From NCBI GenBank assembly GCA_004292855.1, contig RDXN01000039.1:59041-123040 (forward strand): a DNA stretch of 64,000 nt. The letters are read 5' to 3'. Shown here piece after piece: positions 23,915 to 32,713 of the stretch (the stretch's first letter is position 1; each line of letters opens with the position of its first letter). The DNA comes from Cytophagales bacterium. Its GTDB lineage: Bacteria > Bacteroidota > Bacteroidia > Cytophagales > Spirosomataceae. The notes under the pieces were generated by a model, which worked only from the letters and a program-made list of their open reading frames with translations, did not search any database and had not been told where the DNA came from. The translations under genes were made by a program, and so were the position numbers.

Positions 23915-26722
23915 ATGAAACCAAAACTGCTTGCGGTGGGTGGTTTGGTGGCCGTAGTGGCTCTCTCCTCGTTTTCGATTCTGGGTGTTTTCGATCAGAA
24001 GGTCGATTACAATACCCAGATCAAACCCATCCTGAACAAACAGTGTATTGCGTGCCACGGGGGCGTGAAAAAAACGGCGGGCTTTAGTTTGCTGTTCCGG
24101 CACGAAGCCCTAGCTCCGACCAAATCGGGCAAACCGGCTATTGTGCCCGGCGACGCCGACGCCAGCGAGATGATCCGTCGGCTCACCCTCCACGATCCCG
24201 AAGAGCGTATGCCGCTCGACGGTGAACCCCTCAACGAAGAAGAAATTGATCTGCTACGGAAATGGGTCGATCAGGGAGCCGAGTGGGGCGATCACTGGGC
24301 TTACACCAAAATTGAGAAACCCGAAGTTCCGAAGGTAGGCACATTCTGGTCGAGGCTGGGTTTGTCTGAGAGCGACGAAACCACCTGGGTCAAGAATGAG
24401 ATCGACCATTTTGTGTTGGATAAATTGCAGACGGTGCGCGACAGCACCGCCAACAAAACCCTGGCCGACGCACTGAAACCCGCGCCCGAAGCTGACCGCG
24501 CCACCCTGCTCCGGCGCGTGGCCCTCGACCTGACTGGCCTGCCCCCAACGCCCGAACAGGTCACGGCTTTCCTGAACGACAAATCCCCTGAAGCCTACGA
24601 ACGCGCTGTTGACCGGCTCTTGGCCGATCCCGCTTACGGCGAAAAATGGGCGGGTATGTGGCTCGACCTCGCCCGCTACGCCGACACTAAAGGCTACGAG
24701 CGTGACCCCGGACGCAAAATCTGGCGGTATCGCGATTGGCTCATCAAGGCATTCAACGACGACAAGCCCTACGACCAATTCCTGACCGAACAACTCGCGG
24801 GCGACCTCCTGCCCAACCGCGACCCGCTCACCAACCTGCCCAATGACGATGCGCTGATTGCCACCGGTTTCCACCGAAATACCATGAACAACGACGAGGG
24901 CGGCACGCAGGATGAGGAATTTCGGGTAGCGGCCACCATCGACCGGATCAGCACGACCTGGGATGTGTTTGGGGGTACGACCTTTGCCTGTGTGCAATGC
25001 CACAGCCACCCCTACGACCCGTTCACGCACGACGAGTTTTACAAGTTCATGGCGTTTTTCAACGACGCTCGCGACGAAGACGTGACGACCGATACACCTA
25101 CGCTTCGGTTCTATAAAGATAAAGACTCCGTTCGGCTCGCGGCCCTGCACGACTGGATGGGCAAGGTGGCCCCGGCCCGCCAAACCGCCGAGCAACGCCA
25201 GTTTTTGCGCACGCTCGAACCGAAGTTCAATTCGCACGTGCTGGATCAGTACGACAAAGCCTCCTTGCTCGATGCCAAGTTTTTTGGGGTGTTGCACGAG
25301 GGTTCCGCGCGACTCGCCAACGTGACGCTGACGGGCAAAAACCGCCTGTTGATGGCTTGGGGCAACGAAACGCCGGGAGCTACACTCACCATCCGGCGCG
25401 ATGGCCTGACCGGGCTGGTGCTGGCCACGTTACCCGTGCCAGTAACGGGCGGTGCCTGGAAAGACACGGTTCAGATTTTCACCCTGCCCGCAACGACTGG
25501 TCGGCACGATCTGTTTGTGCAGTTGAACAACCCGAAAGGCGGCAATAAATTCGTGATGATTAAATGGCTGGCGTTCCAAACAGCCATGCCGGGGCAAGAC
25601 GCTAACACGGTTGGGCCGCTCGAAATCGAATACGCGCAAATGCTCAACAAGAAACCCGATACCACGCCCATCATGCTCGACGGAACAGGCGACCTCGTCC
25701 GCGAAACACGGGTGTTCGACCGGGGTAACTGGCTCGTAAAAAAGCACGTTGTACAACCCGATGTGCCAAATTCCTTACCGCCCATGACCCGCGATATGCC
25801 TCGAAACCGACTGGGACTGGCCCGCTGGATGACTTCGCGTGAGAACCCGCTCACGGCTCGCGTGGCTGTAAACCGGCTTTGGGAGCAGTTGTTCGGAGTG
25901 GGTCTGGTCGAGACGACCGAAGATATGGGTACGCAGGGCATTCCGCCTACCCACCGTGAGTTACTTGACTATCTGGCTGTTGAGTTTATAGAGACAGACA
26001 ACTGGAGCGTCAAAAAAATGCTTCGACGGATGGTTTTATCGGCTACCTACCGGCAACGTTCCGAAACGAGTCCCGCGTTGGTGGCTACCGACCCGTACAA
26101 CAAACTCCTGGCTCGCGGACCACGCGTACGGCTGGCTTCAGAACAAGTGCGCGATCAGGCATTGGCCGTGAGTGGGTTACTAAGCCGCAAGATGTTCGGG
26201 CCGAGTGTGATGCCGGTGCAGCCCGACGGCATCTGGCAGTCGCCCTACGATGGTGCAAGCTGGAAACTCAGCGATGCCACCGACCGTTACCGCCGGGCCA
26301 TGTACGTCTACTGGAAACGCACCTCTCCCTACCCCTCGATGGTCACGTTCGATAGTCCGAGCCGGGAGTTTTGCCAGGTTCGGCGATTACGCACCAACAC
26401 GCCTTTGCAAGCCCTGGTCACGCTCAATGACCCCGTGTACGTAGAGGCAGCCCGCAATCTCGCCGATTGTATGCGCGAGTCGGGCCAAACGCCCGAAGCA
26501 CAAATTCAGGCGGGCTTCCGGCGCGTGATGCTCCGCGACTTAGCTCCGCGTCGGTTGGCGGTGCTGGCGAAATTGTACCGAAATACGTTGGCGGAGTACC
26601 GCGCCCACCCCGAAGAGTCTCAGAAACTGTTGGGCTTCGACCGGCCCAACCCCGAACTCGCGGCCATGACCGTTACGGCCAATACGATGTTGAATCTGGA
26701 TGAGGTGATAACCAAAGAGTGA
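23915..26722 (+). CDS. PSCyt1/DUF1549/DUF1553 (PSD1) domain protein with c-type heme motif
   Basis: 935 residues. One N-terminal membrane or signal segment (6-24), then a cytochrome-c-like domain with NKQCIACHGG (Cys44, Cys47, His48). DUF1549 follows (LLRRVALDLTGLPPTPEQV near 195-213, WAGMWLDLARYADTKGYERD), including the conserved CVQCHSHPYDPF. The C-terminal DUF1553 has NRLWEQLFGVGLVETTEDMG, LASEQVRDQALAVSGLL, FDSPSREFCQVRRLRTNTPLQAL. The family is common in Planctomycetes and some Bacteroidota, always next to DUF1501 genes, and is thought to act in polysaccharide degradation in the periplasm. The reaction is unknown. Confidence 0.9.
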   Translation: MKPKLLAVGGLVAVVALSSFSILGVFDQKVDYNTQIKPILNKQCIACHGGVKKTAGFSLLFRHEALAPTKSGKPAIVPGDADASEMIRRLTLHDPEERMPLDGEPLNEEEIDLLRKWVDQGAEWGDHWAYTKIEKPEVPKVGTFWSRLGLSESDETTWVKNEIDHFVLDKLQTVRDSTANKTLADALKPAPEADRATLLRRVALDLTGLPPTPEQVTAFLNDKSPEAYERAVDRLLADPAYGEKWAGMWLDLARYADTKGYERDPGRKIWRYRDWLIKAFNDDKPYDQFLTEQLAGDLLPNRDPLTNLPNDDALIATGFHRNTMNNDEGGTQDEEFRVAATIDRISTTWDVFGGTTFACVQCHSHPYDPFTHDEFYKFMAFFNDARDEDVTTDTPTLRFYKDKDSVRLAALHDWMGKVAPARQTAEQRQFLRTLEPKFNSHVLDQYDKASLLDAKFFGVLHEGSARLANVTLTGKNRLLMAWGNETPGATLTIRRDGLTGLVLATLPVPVTGGAWKDTVQIFTLPATTGRHDLFVQLNNPKGGNKFVMIKWLAFQTAMPGQDANTVGPLEIEYAQMLNKKPDTTPIMLDGTGDLVRETRVFDRGNWLVKKHVVQPDVPNSLPPMTRDMPRNRLGLARWMTSRENPLTARVAVNRLWEQLFGVGLVETTEDMGTQGIPPTHRELLDYLAVEFIETDNWSVKKMLRRMVLSATYRQRSETSPALVATDPYNKLLARGPRVRLASEQVRDQALAVSGLLSRKMFGPSVMPVQPDGIWQSPYDGASWKLSDATDRYRRAMYVYWKRTSPYPSMVTFDSPSREFCQVRRLRTNTPLQALVTLNDPVYVEAARNLADCMRESGQTPEAQIQAGFRRVMLRDLAPRRLAVLAKLYRNTLAEYRAHPEESQKLLGFDRPNPELAAMTVTANTMLNLDEVITKE

Positions 26723-28218
26723 TGAACAGACTCCTGCAAGAACTTCAGCAAGCGGCCCTCCGGCGCGAAACTCGGCGGCATTTTCTCCACACCTGCACCA
26801 CAGGCATGGGGGCAATGGGCCTTAGCTCGATCCTGGGTAGTTGTGGCTTTTTAGGCAGCAACGACAAGGAAGCCCAAGCCACCCATTTGGCATCGGGCGA
26901 GCCGATGATGCCCCGGCCCGCGCAGTTCAGCCCGAAGGCCAAACGGGTGATTTACATCCACATGGCCGGGTCGCCGAGTCAGTTGGAACTGTTCGATTAC
27001 AAGCCCGAACTGGTCAAATACAACGGCAAAGACTGCCCGCAGGAACTGCTGGAGGGCAAGAAGTTCGCCTTTATTCGGGGAACACCCAAAATGTTGGGGC
27101 CTCAGGGCAAGTTCGCCCAACACGGGCAGTCGGGAGCCTGGATTTCGGACTATCTGCCGCACCTGCAAACGGTGGCCGACGACATCACGTTTCTGAAAGC
27201 CATGCACACCGATCAGTTCAACCACGCGCCCGCGCAGTTGCTCATGCACACGGGTAGCGCACGGCTCGGTCGGCCTAGCATCGGCTCGTGGGTGACGTAC
27301 GGGCTGGGGTCCGAAAACGACAACTTGCCCGGCTTCGTGGTGCTGGCATCGGGCGGGAAGCAGCCCGACGCGGGCAAGTCCGTTTGGGGCAGTGGGTTTC
27401 TGCCGACGGTGTATCAGGGCGTGCAGTGCCGTACCGAGGGCGACCCCGTGCTGTACGTGTCGGACCCGGCGGGGATGAACCGCAACATCCGCAAACAGAC
27501 CATCGACGCCATCACGGAAATCAATCAACAGGAATACGACGAAGTAAAAGACCCCGAAATTCTAACGCGCATTAGCCAATACGAACTCGCGTTTAAGATG
27601 CAGATGTCTGTGCCCGACGCGATGGACATCAAAGGTGAAACCCAATCAACGCTGGACCTATACGGAGCCGATGCCAACGTAGGCTCGTTTGCTCGGAACT
27701 GCCTGTTGGCGCGTCGGCTCGTGGAGCGGGGCGTGCGGTTTGTGCAGCTTTTCGACTGGGGCTGGGACACGCATGGGACGAGTGCCGACGGGGCTATTGA
27801 GATCGGTCTCAAGAATAAGTGCAACGAATCGGACAAAGCCGTTACGGCCTTGTTGACCGATCTGAAGCAACGCGGCCTGCTCGACGATACGCTCGTTGTC
27901 TGGGGCGGTGAGTTTGGGCGGACACCCATGCAGGAAAACCGCGACGGACTCACGCTACCCTTTATGGGCCGGGATCACCACCTCGACGCGTTTACGGTCT
28001 GGATGGCCGGTGGGGGCGTTAAACGCGGTTTTTCGTATGGCGAAACAGACGATATCGGGTACTATGCCGTTAAGGACAAGACCCACGTTCACGACCTCCA
28101 GGCAACTATTCTACACTTGCTTGGTTTTAACCATGAAGAACTGACGTATCAGTTTCAGGGACGACCGTTTCGGCTCACCGACGTTGCGGGCAAGGTGATC
28201 CGGCCCATTTTGGCATGA
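26722..28218 (+). CDS. DUF1501 domain protein with twin-arginine signal
   Basis: 498 residues from the ATG at 26722, sharing one base with the TGA of the PSD1 gene (TGATG); a GTG one codon earlier is possible. The N-terminus has ETRRHFLHTCTTGMGAMGL, a Tat signal, and ILGSC, a possible lipobox (Cys42), so it may be a Tat-exported lipoprotein. DUF1501 marks are VIYIHMAGSPSQLELFDYKP, DQFNHAPAQLLMHTG, LFDWGWDTHG, VVWGGEFGRTP, and GRDHHLDAF. It resembles alkaline-phosphatase/sulfatase folds. Tight coupling with PSD1 indicates one functional unit at the cell surface or periplasm. Confidence 0.9.
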   Translation: MNRLLQELQQAALRRETRRHFLHTCTTGMGAMGLSSILGSCGFLGSNDKEAQATHLASGEPMMPRPAQFSPKAKRVIYIHMAGSPSQLELFDYKPELVKYNGKDCPQELLEGKKFAFIRGTPKMLGPQGKFAQHGQSGAWISDYLPHLQTVADDITFLKAMHTDQFNHAPAQLLMHTGSARLGRPSIGSWVTYGLGSENDNLPGFVVLASGGKQPDAGKSVWGSGFLPTVYQGVQCRTEGDPVLYVSDPAGMNRNIRKQTIDAITEINQQEYDEVKDPEILTRISQYELAFKMQMSVPDAMDIKGETQSTLDLYGADANVGSFARNCLLARRLVERGVRFVQLFDWGWDTHGTSADGAIEIGLKNKCNESDKAVTALLTDLKQRGLLDDTLVVWGGEFGRTPMQENRDGLTLPFMGRDHHLDAFTVWMAGGGVKRGFSYGETDDIGYYAVKDKTHVHDLQATILHLLGFNHEELTYQFQGRPFRLTDVAGKVIRPILA

Positions 28219-28279
28219 TCCCTGCATAGAGAAAAAGTACAAAATTGGACTGGTGCATAGGTATATCCCCCGACTGGCG

Positions 28280-28287
28280 TAATTTTG
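28280..28287 (+). promoter_or_regulatory. Putative -7 box TAATTTTG for the OmpA-like gene
   Basis: Fits TAnnTTTG, 49 bases before the ATG at 28337. No clear -33 box. Confidence 0.4.
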
Positions 28288-28336
28288 TTATTGAATTAAT
28301 CAATTTAACCTTCTGTATCTGTTTGTTTTAAGCCAT

Positions 28337-29230
28337 ATGAAACAGGCCATTTATGTGTTGATAGCGATATCGTTGCTATCGTCTTGCGTCAGTAAAAAGA
28401 AGCTGACCCAACTGCAAGCAAGTTATAACGAACTCGAAGCGGCTCGCGACAAAGCCCTTGCCGCAGCCAACGACTGCGACAAGAAAGTGACGGGTCTTCA
28501 GTCGGACCTGCGCAGTCGCGAAACCGAGTTGGCCACCAACATGGCCGCCAACAAAACCCGCATTTCGGAACTGGAAGCCCAGTTGGGTGATCTTCGTAAG
28601 AATAACAACAGCCTGATCGACCGCATGGCCGATTTGTCGGTGGTGAGCAAGCAGGGTGCCGAGAGCATCAAGAAATCGCTCGAAGTACTCAACGAGCAAA
28701 CCAAGCAGGTAAACAACCTAAACCAGTCGATTCAGCGCAAAGACTCGCTCAATCTGGCTCTGGTAATGAGCCTGAAACGGTCGTTGGCCGACGTGAACGA
28801 TCAGGACATTTCGGTGGAGGTGAAGAAAGGCGTTGTGTACGTCTCGATTGCCGACAAGCTTCTGTTTGCGTCGGGCCGTTACGAGGTGAACCCCGCTGCT
28901 GAGGCTGTTCTGGCCAAAGTAGCTTCTGTGGTGAACGACCACAAAGAGCTGGACATCCTCGTGCAGGGCCACACCGACGTGGTTCCGTTTGTAAACAACC
29001 AACTCAAAGACAACTGGGATTTGAGCGTATTGCGGGCTACGTCGGTGGTGCGGATGCTGCAAGGCAAATTCAGCGTAGCACCGGAGCGGCTCTCAGCGGC
29101 TGGCCGGGGCGAGTTTGAACCCAAAGACGACAACGCTACAGCCGAGGGCCGCAAGGTGAACCGCCGGACGGAGATCATCCTGACGCCCAAGCTCGATCAG
29201 TTCTTCAACCTGCTCTCGAACGGTAAGTAA
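28337..29230 (+). CDS. OmpA-family lipoprotein with coiled coil
   Basis: 297 residues. Lipoprotein signal MKQAIYVLIAISLLSSC with lipobox LSSC (Cys17). Residues 20-150 are rich in Leu/Lys/Glu heptads (KLTQLQASYNELEAARDKAL onwards), a long coiled coil. The C-terminal OmpA/MotB domain includes LLFASGRYEVNPAAEAVLAK, DILVQGHTDVVPF, NWDLSVLRATSVVRML, and NRRTEIIL, with the peptidoglycan-binding Asp and Arg. It tethers the outer membrane to peptidoglycan. It is a single-gene unit with its own terminator. Confidence 0.9.
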   Translation: MKQAIYVLIAISLLSSCVSKKKLTQLQASYNELEAARDKALAAANDCDKKVTGLQSDLRSRETELATNMAANKTRISELEAQLGDLRKNNNSLIDRMADLSVVSKQGAESIKKSLEVLNEQTKQVNNLNQSIQRKDSLNLALVMSLKRSLADVNDQDISVEVKKGVVYVSIADKLLFASGRYEVNPAAEAVLAKVASVVNDHKELDILVQGHTDVVPFVNNQLKDNWDLSVLRATSVVRMLQGKFSVAPERLSAAGRGEFEPKDDNATAEGRKVNRRTEIILTPKLDQFFNLLSNGK

Positions 29231-29255
29231 GATTTTGATATTTGCTTTTTACAAG

Positions 29256-29290
29256 AAGCGCGGCTCTTTAAAGGGGTCGCGCTTTTGTTT
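29256..29290 (+). terminator. Rho-independent terminator after the OmpA-like gene
   Basis: Stem AAGCGCG (29256-29262) pairs with CGCGCTT (29278-29284), followed by TTGTTTTG on the plus strand. Confidence 0.75.
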
Positions 29291-29335
29291 TGTAAGCCAC
29301 CCTTTGTCACAAGAGGTTTGGGTAAAATAGCCCCC

Positions 29336-29504
29336 CAGCCCCATCGGGGCGTCATGTCAATAGAAAAAAAGACGCCACCAAATAAGCCCACAGCCCCATC
29401 GGGGCGATATGTAAAAGGGTAACCTGTAAACATGCCGCCCCGATGGGGCTTTATCCTATGAAGGCCACCCTTTTTTCTATTGACATGTCGCCCCGATGGG
29501 GCTG
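29336..29504. repeat. Cluster of four REP-like hairpins (GCCCCATCGGGGC type)
   Basis: Four copies of AGCCCCATCGGGGCG plus tail: two plus-oriented (29336-29370 with tail TCATGTCAATAGAAAAA, and 29391-29419) and two minus-oriented (29424-29450 and 29471-29504). Copies 1 and 4 share the tail almost exactly; copies 2 and 3 have tails ending TATGTAAAAG and CATGTTTACAG. They form nested inverted repeats, as REP/BIME elements mobilised by RAYT transposases do. No RAYT gene is in the window. Confidence 0.85.
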
Positions 29505-29607
29505 TGACGGGGGTAGACTCTGCTTTTACGGCTAGGCCTTAACAGAGTAAGTTGAGCTACGAACCCTAAAAATCCGTAGTATTGCGCCCATACCGACAGC
29601 CAAGACC

Positions 29608-30693
29608 ATGCTCAAGCGCGTTTCGATTCAGAACTTCAAAAGCCTCAAAGACGTCACCCTCGACTTGCAGAAGGTGAACCTGTTGATCGGCCCGAACAAC
29701 TCAGGCAAGACGAATTTTTTGAAGGCGTTGGAGTACATGGTTAAAGAAAATATCAATCAGTCGGAGCCTGATTTTGAGCGTATAAGCTTCAAGCAAAAGC
29801 TAAAATCGCCGATATCTATTACTTTAACATTTGACAGGGAAAGCTCAGGATTGCCCTACGTAAGATTTAGCTGCTTGATTAAACCGGATATTATAGAAAA
29901 AACAGTAGAGGATATATTGAGACTAAACTCTGTTACTCTCGTATCTAAATCTTTAAACCCACTCGTCTTAAAAGTACTAACAGGGCCTATGACCTTGTAT
30001 AAACCTGATCCTAACAAACTAACTCAACCCGGCCCTGTTGGCAAAGGGGAAGAAATGGTAAAAGCTGACGCTTCCAACCTCGTCGGGTTTTTAGATTTGA
30101 TGCTGGGCAAATACAGAAAAGCCGTTTTTAATCGCACTGAAAATGATTTGAACAAGTGTGTTCCTGAGTTTGACGAAATCAACCTTGACGACGCTCCATC
30201 TACCGAGGAACTTAGAAAGCAATACGGTGATAAATCTTTCAAACGGCTCGGCCTAACCAATAGCAAACAGGGCGTTACCTACTGGGCTGACGAACTCTCA
30301 GAGGGTACGCTTTATTTCCTTGCTTTGCTATGCATAATAAACCAGCCCAACCCGCCCAAGTTGCTATTGCTGGAGGAGCCGGAGAAGGGGATTCACCCGC
30401 GCCGGATTCAAGAAGTGGTCAATTTTATTTTAGGGTTGGCCGATGAAAAAGACATTCAGGTGATTATGACCACTCATAGCCCAATTGTGGTCGATATGTT
30501 TAGGGATATGCCAGAGTCGGTGTTCATTTTCGATAAAGACGATGAAGGGGCTACGCACGTTAAAAATCTCCAAAAAAATGTAATTGAGCCGGAAACAGAG
30601 GAGAGTGAACGTTTGGGGATCAATCCACCGCAATATTTAAACGGCTTAGGCCAAGCGTGGAAAGTTGGACTTATTGGCGGAGTACCTAAATGA
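29608..30693 (+). CDS. AAA-family ATPase (ABC/OLD-like), first gene of AT-rich pair
   Basis: 361 residues. Walker A GPNNSGKT (28-35), ABC-like signature DELSEGTLYFLALL (228-241), Walker B KLLLLEEPEKGIHP (251-264), and H-loop TTHSPIVVD (288-296). These match AAA_15/AAA_21 ATPases such as those of OLD nucleases and of PARIS or Septu systems. There is no C-terminal nuclease domain; the next gene, overlapping by 4 bases, encodes a TOPRIM-like protein. Composition is AT-rich: a hand count of 29761-29820 gives 24 of 60 G+C, against 37 of 60 at 31381-31440 in the CBS gene. This points to horizontal acquisition. Defence function is inferred. Confidence 0.85.
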   Translation: MLKRVSIQNFKSLKDVTLDLQKVNLLIGPNNSGKTNFLKALEYMVKENINQSEPDFERISFKQKLKSPISITLTFDRESSGLPYVRFSCLIKPDIIEKTVEDILRLNSVTLVSKSLNPLVLKVLTGPMTLYKPDPNKLTQPGPVGKGEEMVKADASNLVGFLDLMLGKYRKAVFNRTENDLNKCVPEFDEINLDDAPSTEELRKQYGDKSFKRLGLTNSKQGVTYWADELSEGTLYFLALLCIINQPNPPKLLLLEEPEKGIHPRRIQEVVNFILGLADEKDIQVIMTTHSPIVVDMFRDMPESVFIFDKDDEGATHVKNLQKNVIEPETEESERLGINPPQYLNGLGQAWKVGLIGGVPK

Positions 30694-31268
30694 GCAATTT
30701 ATTCATCTACGGCATTCTGTGTGAAGACAGAGCACACCGCAATTTCATTCACCATTATCTAATTCAATGCCATCCGGAATGCTTCCTTGAAAACGAAGAA
30801 TTTGGATGGAGAATTTATGCTACTAATGCGAAGGAAGTTGATGATTCTGCTGCCGATGCAACCCGTTTGGGGTTTACCAAGTTTGGTTTAGACGTTTTGA
30901 TTATTGGTCGCGACGCGGATAAAACTGACCCTAAACTGATCGACGAATTGAAAACAAAACTACTTACCTCTTGCGGCAGGAACCCAAAAGTAGTTTTGAT
31001 GGTGCCTGTTCAATGTATCGAACATTGGTTGTTGTACATAAAACGACACCGGGACAACCCAACATCAACCAAGAACGAGTCGTTAGAGACTATACTGCGA
31101 CCTGATAGTAAGAAGTTAGTTTATGGCGAGATCAAAAAGCCTGACAAGCAGGTTGAAATTGCCAGCGAACTCTTGATTGATTTCGACGTTTCGTGGCTAG
31201 AGTCCCGGTCCGACAGTTTCAAGCACTTTCATAAGCAAGTACAAACCTTCATCAAACAAACTCCATGA
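30690..31268 (+). CDS. TOPRIM/DUF4276-like protein, partner of the AAA ATPase
   Basis: 192 residues, family not certain. Features fit a TOPRIM-type nuclease fold: an early glutamate in YGILCEDRAHRNFIHHYL (Glu12), DVLIIGRDADKTD with Asp75 and Asp77, and VPVQCIEHWLLYI (Glu111-His-Trp), a pattern shared by RloB, DUF4276 and DUF4435 proteins that accompany AAA ATPases. Its ATG overlaps the ATPase stop (ATGA), and its own TGA overlaps the ATG of the CBS gene. The low GC content matches the ATPase gene. Probable effector nuclease of a two-gene defence module. Confidence 0.6.
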   Translation: MSNLFIYGILCEDRAHRNFIHHYLIQCHPECFLENEEFGWRIYATNAKEVDDSAADATRLGFTKFGLDVLIIGRDADKTDPKLIDELKTKLLTSCGRNPKVVLMVPVQCIEHWLLYIKRHRDNPTSTKNESLETILRPDSKKLVYGEIKKPDKQVEIASELLIDFDVSWLESRSDSFKHFHKQVQTFIKQTP

Positions 31269-32641
31269 ACTATTACAACTCCATTATCGACACCATTGGC
31301 AACACGCCGTTGGTGAAACTCCACAAGGTCACGAAGGGCATTCGCGGGACGGTGCTGGCCAAGGTCGAGTATTTCAACCCCGGCAACTCGGTGAAAGACC
31401 GTATTGCCGTGACCATGATTGAGGACGCCGAACGGCGGGGCGTTCTGAAACCGGGCGGGACCATTATCGAGGGCACAAGCGGCAACACGGGCATGGGCCT
31501 CGCGCTCGCGGCCATCGGCAAGGGCTATAAGTGCATTTTCACGATGGCCGACAAACAGTCGAAGGAGAAGATGGACATTTTGCGGGCCGTGGGGGCCGAG
31601 GTGATCGTTTGCCCCACCAACGTGGCCCCCGACGATCCCCGTTCGTACTATTCGGTAGCCCAACGGCTCAATCGCGAGATTCCAAACTCGCTTTACCCGA
31701 ATCAGTACGACAACCTGGCCAACACTGCCGCTCATTACCAGACCACCGGCCCCGAAATCTGGCGCGACACCGACGGCAAAATCACCCACTTCGCGGCTGG
31801 CGTGGGCACGGGTGGCACACTCTGCGGCACGAGCAAATTCCTGAAAGAGCAAAACCCGAACGTGGTTTCGGTCGGTATCGACACCTACGGCTCGGTGTTC
31901 AAGAAGTACAAGGAAACAGGCATCTTCGACGAAAACGAGGTGTACCCCTACCTGACCGAGGGCATTGGTGAGGACATTCTGCCCAAAAACGTCGATTTCA
32001 GTATGATCGACCATTTTGTGAAGGTGACCGACAAAGACGCGGCCATCATGGCTCGCCGACTGTCGCGGGAGGAGGGGCTGTTTGTGGGGTGGTCGTGCGG
32101 GTCGGCGATGCACGGGGCGTTGGAATGGGCGCGTGAGCACCTGACCGAGACCGACGTAATGGTGGTGATCCTGCCCGATCACGGCACACGCTATCTGGGT
32201 AAGATTTACAACGACGTCTGGATGCAGGACCACGGGTTCTTGGAAAATCGGCAGTTCAAAACGGCCCGCGACATTGTGGCAAGCAAAAATGGGACATCGG
32301 TTCTCACCACGCTTGGGCGCGAGGTAACGGTGGCCCAGGCCATCCAGGTACTCAACCGGCAGGGCATTTCGCAGATTCCTGTCACCGACAACGAGGGCCA
32401 CATCGTCGGGAGCCTCACCGACTCAACCATCCTGAACCGGCTCATCGACGACCCGACCGTGAAAGATCAGCCTGTTAGCGACATCATGGATCAACCCTTC
32501 AAGTTTGTGGGTCTCGACAACACCGTCGATGTACTTTCCTCGCTGATTGACCGCGATAACAAGGCCCTGCTCGTCCGCGACGACACCCAGCATGTCCACA
32601 TCATCACACAGGCCGATTTGCTGGCGGCCATGACAAATTAA
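31265..32641 (+). CDS. cbs: Cystathionine beta-synthase
   Basis: 458 residues. The PLP lysine is Lys44 in YFNPGNSVKDRIA, the phosphate loop is GTSGNTGMG (70-78), and GVGTGGTLCGT is the second glycine loop. Residues about 335-458 are a pair of CBS (Bateman) domains (VTVAQAIQVLNRQGISQIPV and QPVSDIMDQPF), which in relatives bind adenosyl ligands and regulate activity. This favours cystathionine beta-synthase over plain cysteine synthase, though some bacterial members make cysteine. GC-rich like the chromosome, unlike the two preceding genes, yet its start overlaps the TOPRIM-like gene by 4 bases. Confidence 0.88.
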   Translation: MNYYNSIIDTIGNTPLVKLHKVTKGIRGTVLAKVEYFNPGNSVKDRIAVTMIEDAERRGVLKPGGTIIEGTSGNTGMGLALAAIGKGYKCIFTMADKQSKEKMDILRAVGAEVIVCPTNVAPDDPRSYYSVAQRLNREIPNSLYPNQYDNLANTAAHYQTTGPEIWRDTDGKITHFAAGVGTGGTLCGTSKFLKEQNPNVVSVGIDTYGSVFKKYKETGIFDENEVYPYLTEGIGEDILPKNVDFSMIDHFVKVTDKDAAIMARRLSREEGLFVGWSCGSAMHGALEWAREHLTETDVMVVILPDHGTRYLGKIYNDVWMQDHGFLENRQFKTARDIVASKNGTSVLTTLGREVTVAQAIQVLNRQGISQIPVTDNEGHIVGSLTDSTILNRLIDDPTVKDQPVSDIMDQPFKFVGLDNTVDVLSSLIDRDNKALLVRDDTQHVHIITQADLLAAMTN

Positions 32642-32651
32642 GGAAGATGTT

Positions 32652-32712
32652 GGATATTGGACATTGGACGCTGGACTTTGATTGTAAATCCAGCGTCTAA
32701 CGTCCAATGTCC
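32652..32712. repeat. Palindrome with heptameric repeat arms between convergent genes
   Basis: GGA recurs at 32652, 32659, 32666 and 32673, and TCC/TCT at 32689, 32696, 32703 and 32710, all at period 7. GGACATTGGACGCTGGA (32659-32675) pairs with the right side with a small bulge. It fills the space between the CBS and secreted-protein stop codons. Confidence 0.8.
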
Positions 32713-32713
32713 T

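Larger units (their letters stand above)
29231..29607. other. 377-base gene-free stretch: terminator, REP cluster and promoter
   Basis: It holds the OmpA terminator (29256-29290), four REP-like hairpins (29336-29504) and a TAGTATTG box near 29577 upstream of the AAA ATPase. No coding sequence is credible here. Confidence 0.8.

Noticed and set aside
25000..25030. Second c-type heme site CVQCH in the PSD1 protein
   Set aside because: This CxxCH lies in the conserved DUF1549 core shared by the family, and heme binding there is not established; it is noted only as a motif.
24254..25297. 347-codon open frame on the minus strand
   Set aside because: It lies within the PSD1 gene, antisense, and its composition reflects the mirrored codons only.
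29336..29504. Insertion sequence
   Set aside because: No transposase frame exists here; the hairpins are REP-like only.
31229..32401. 390-codon open frame on the minus strand
   Set aside because: It is antisense to cystathionine beta-synthase, whose motifs are complete; a GC-rich shadow frame.
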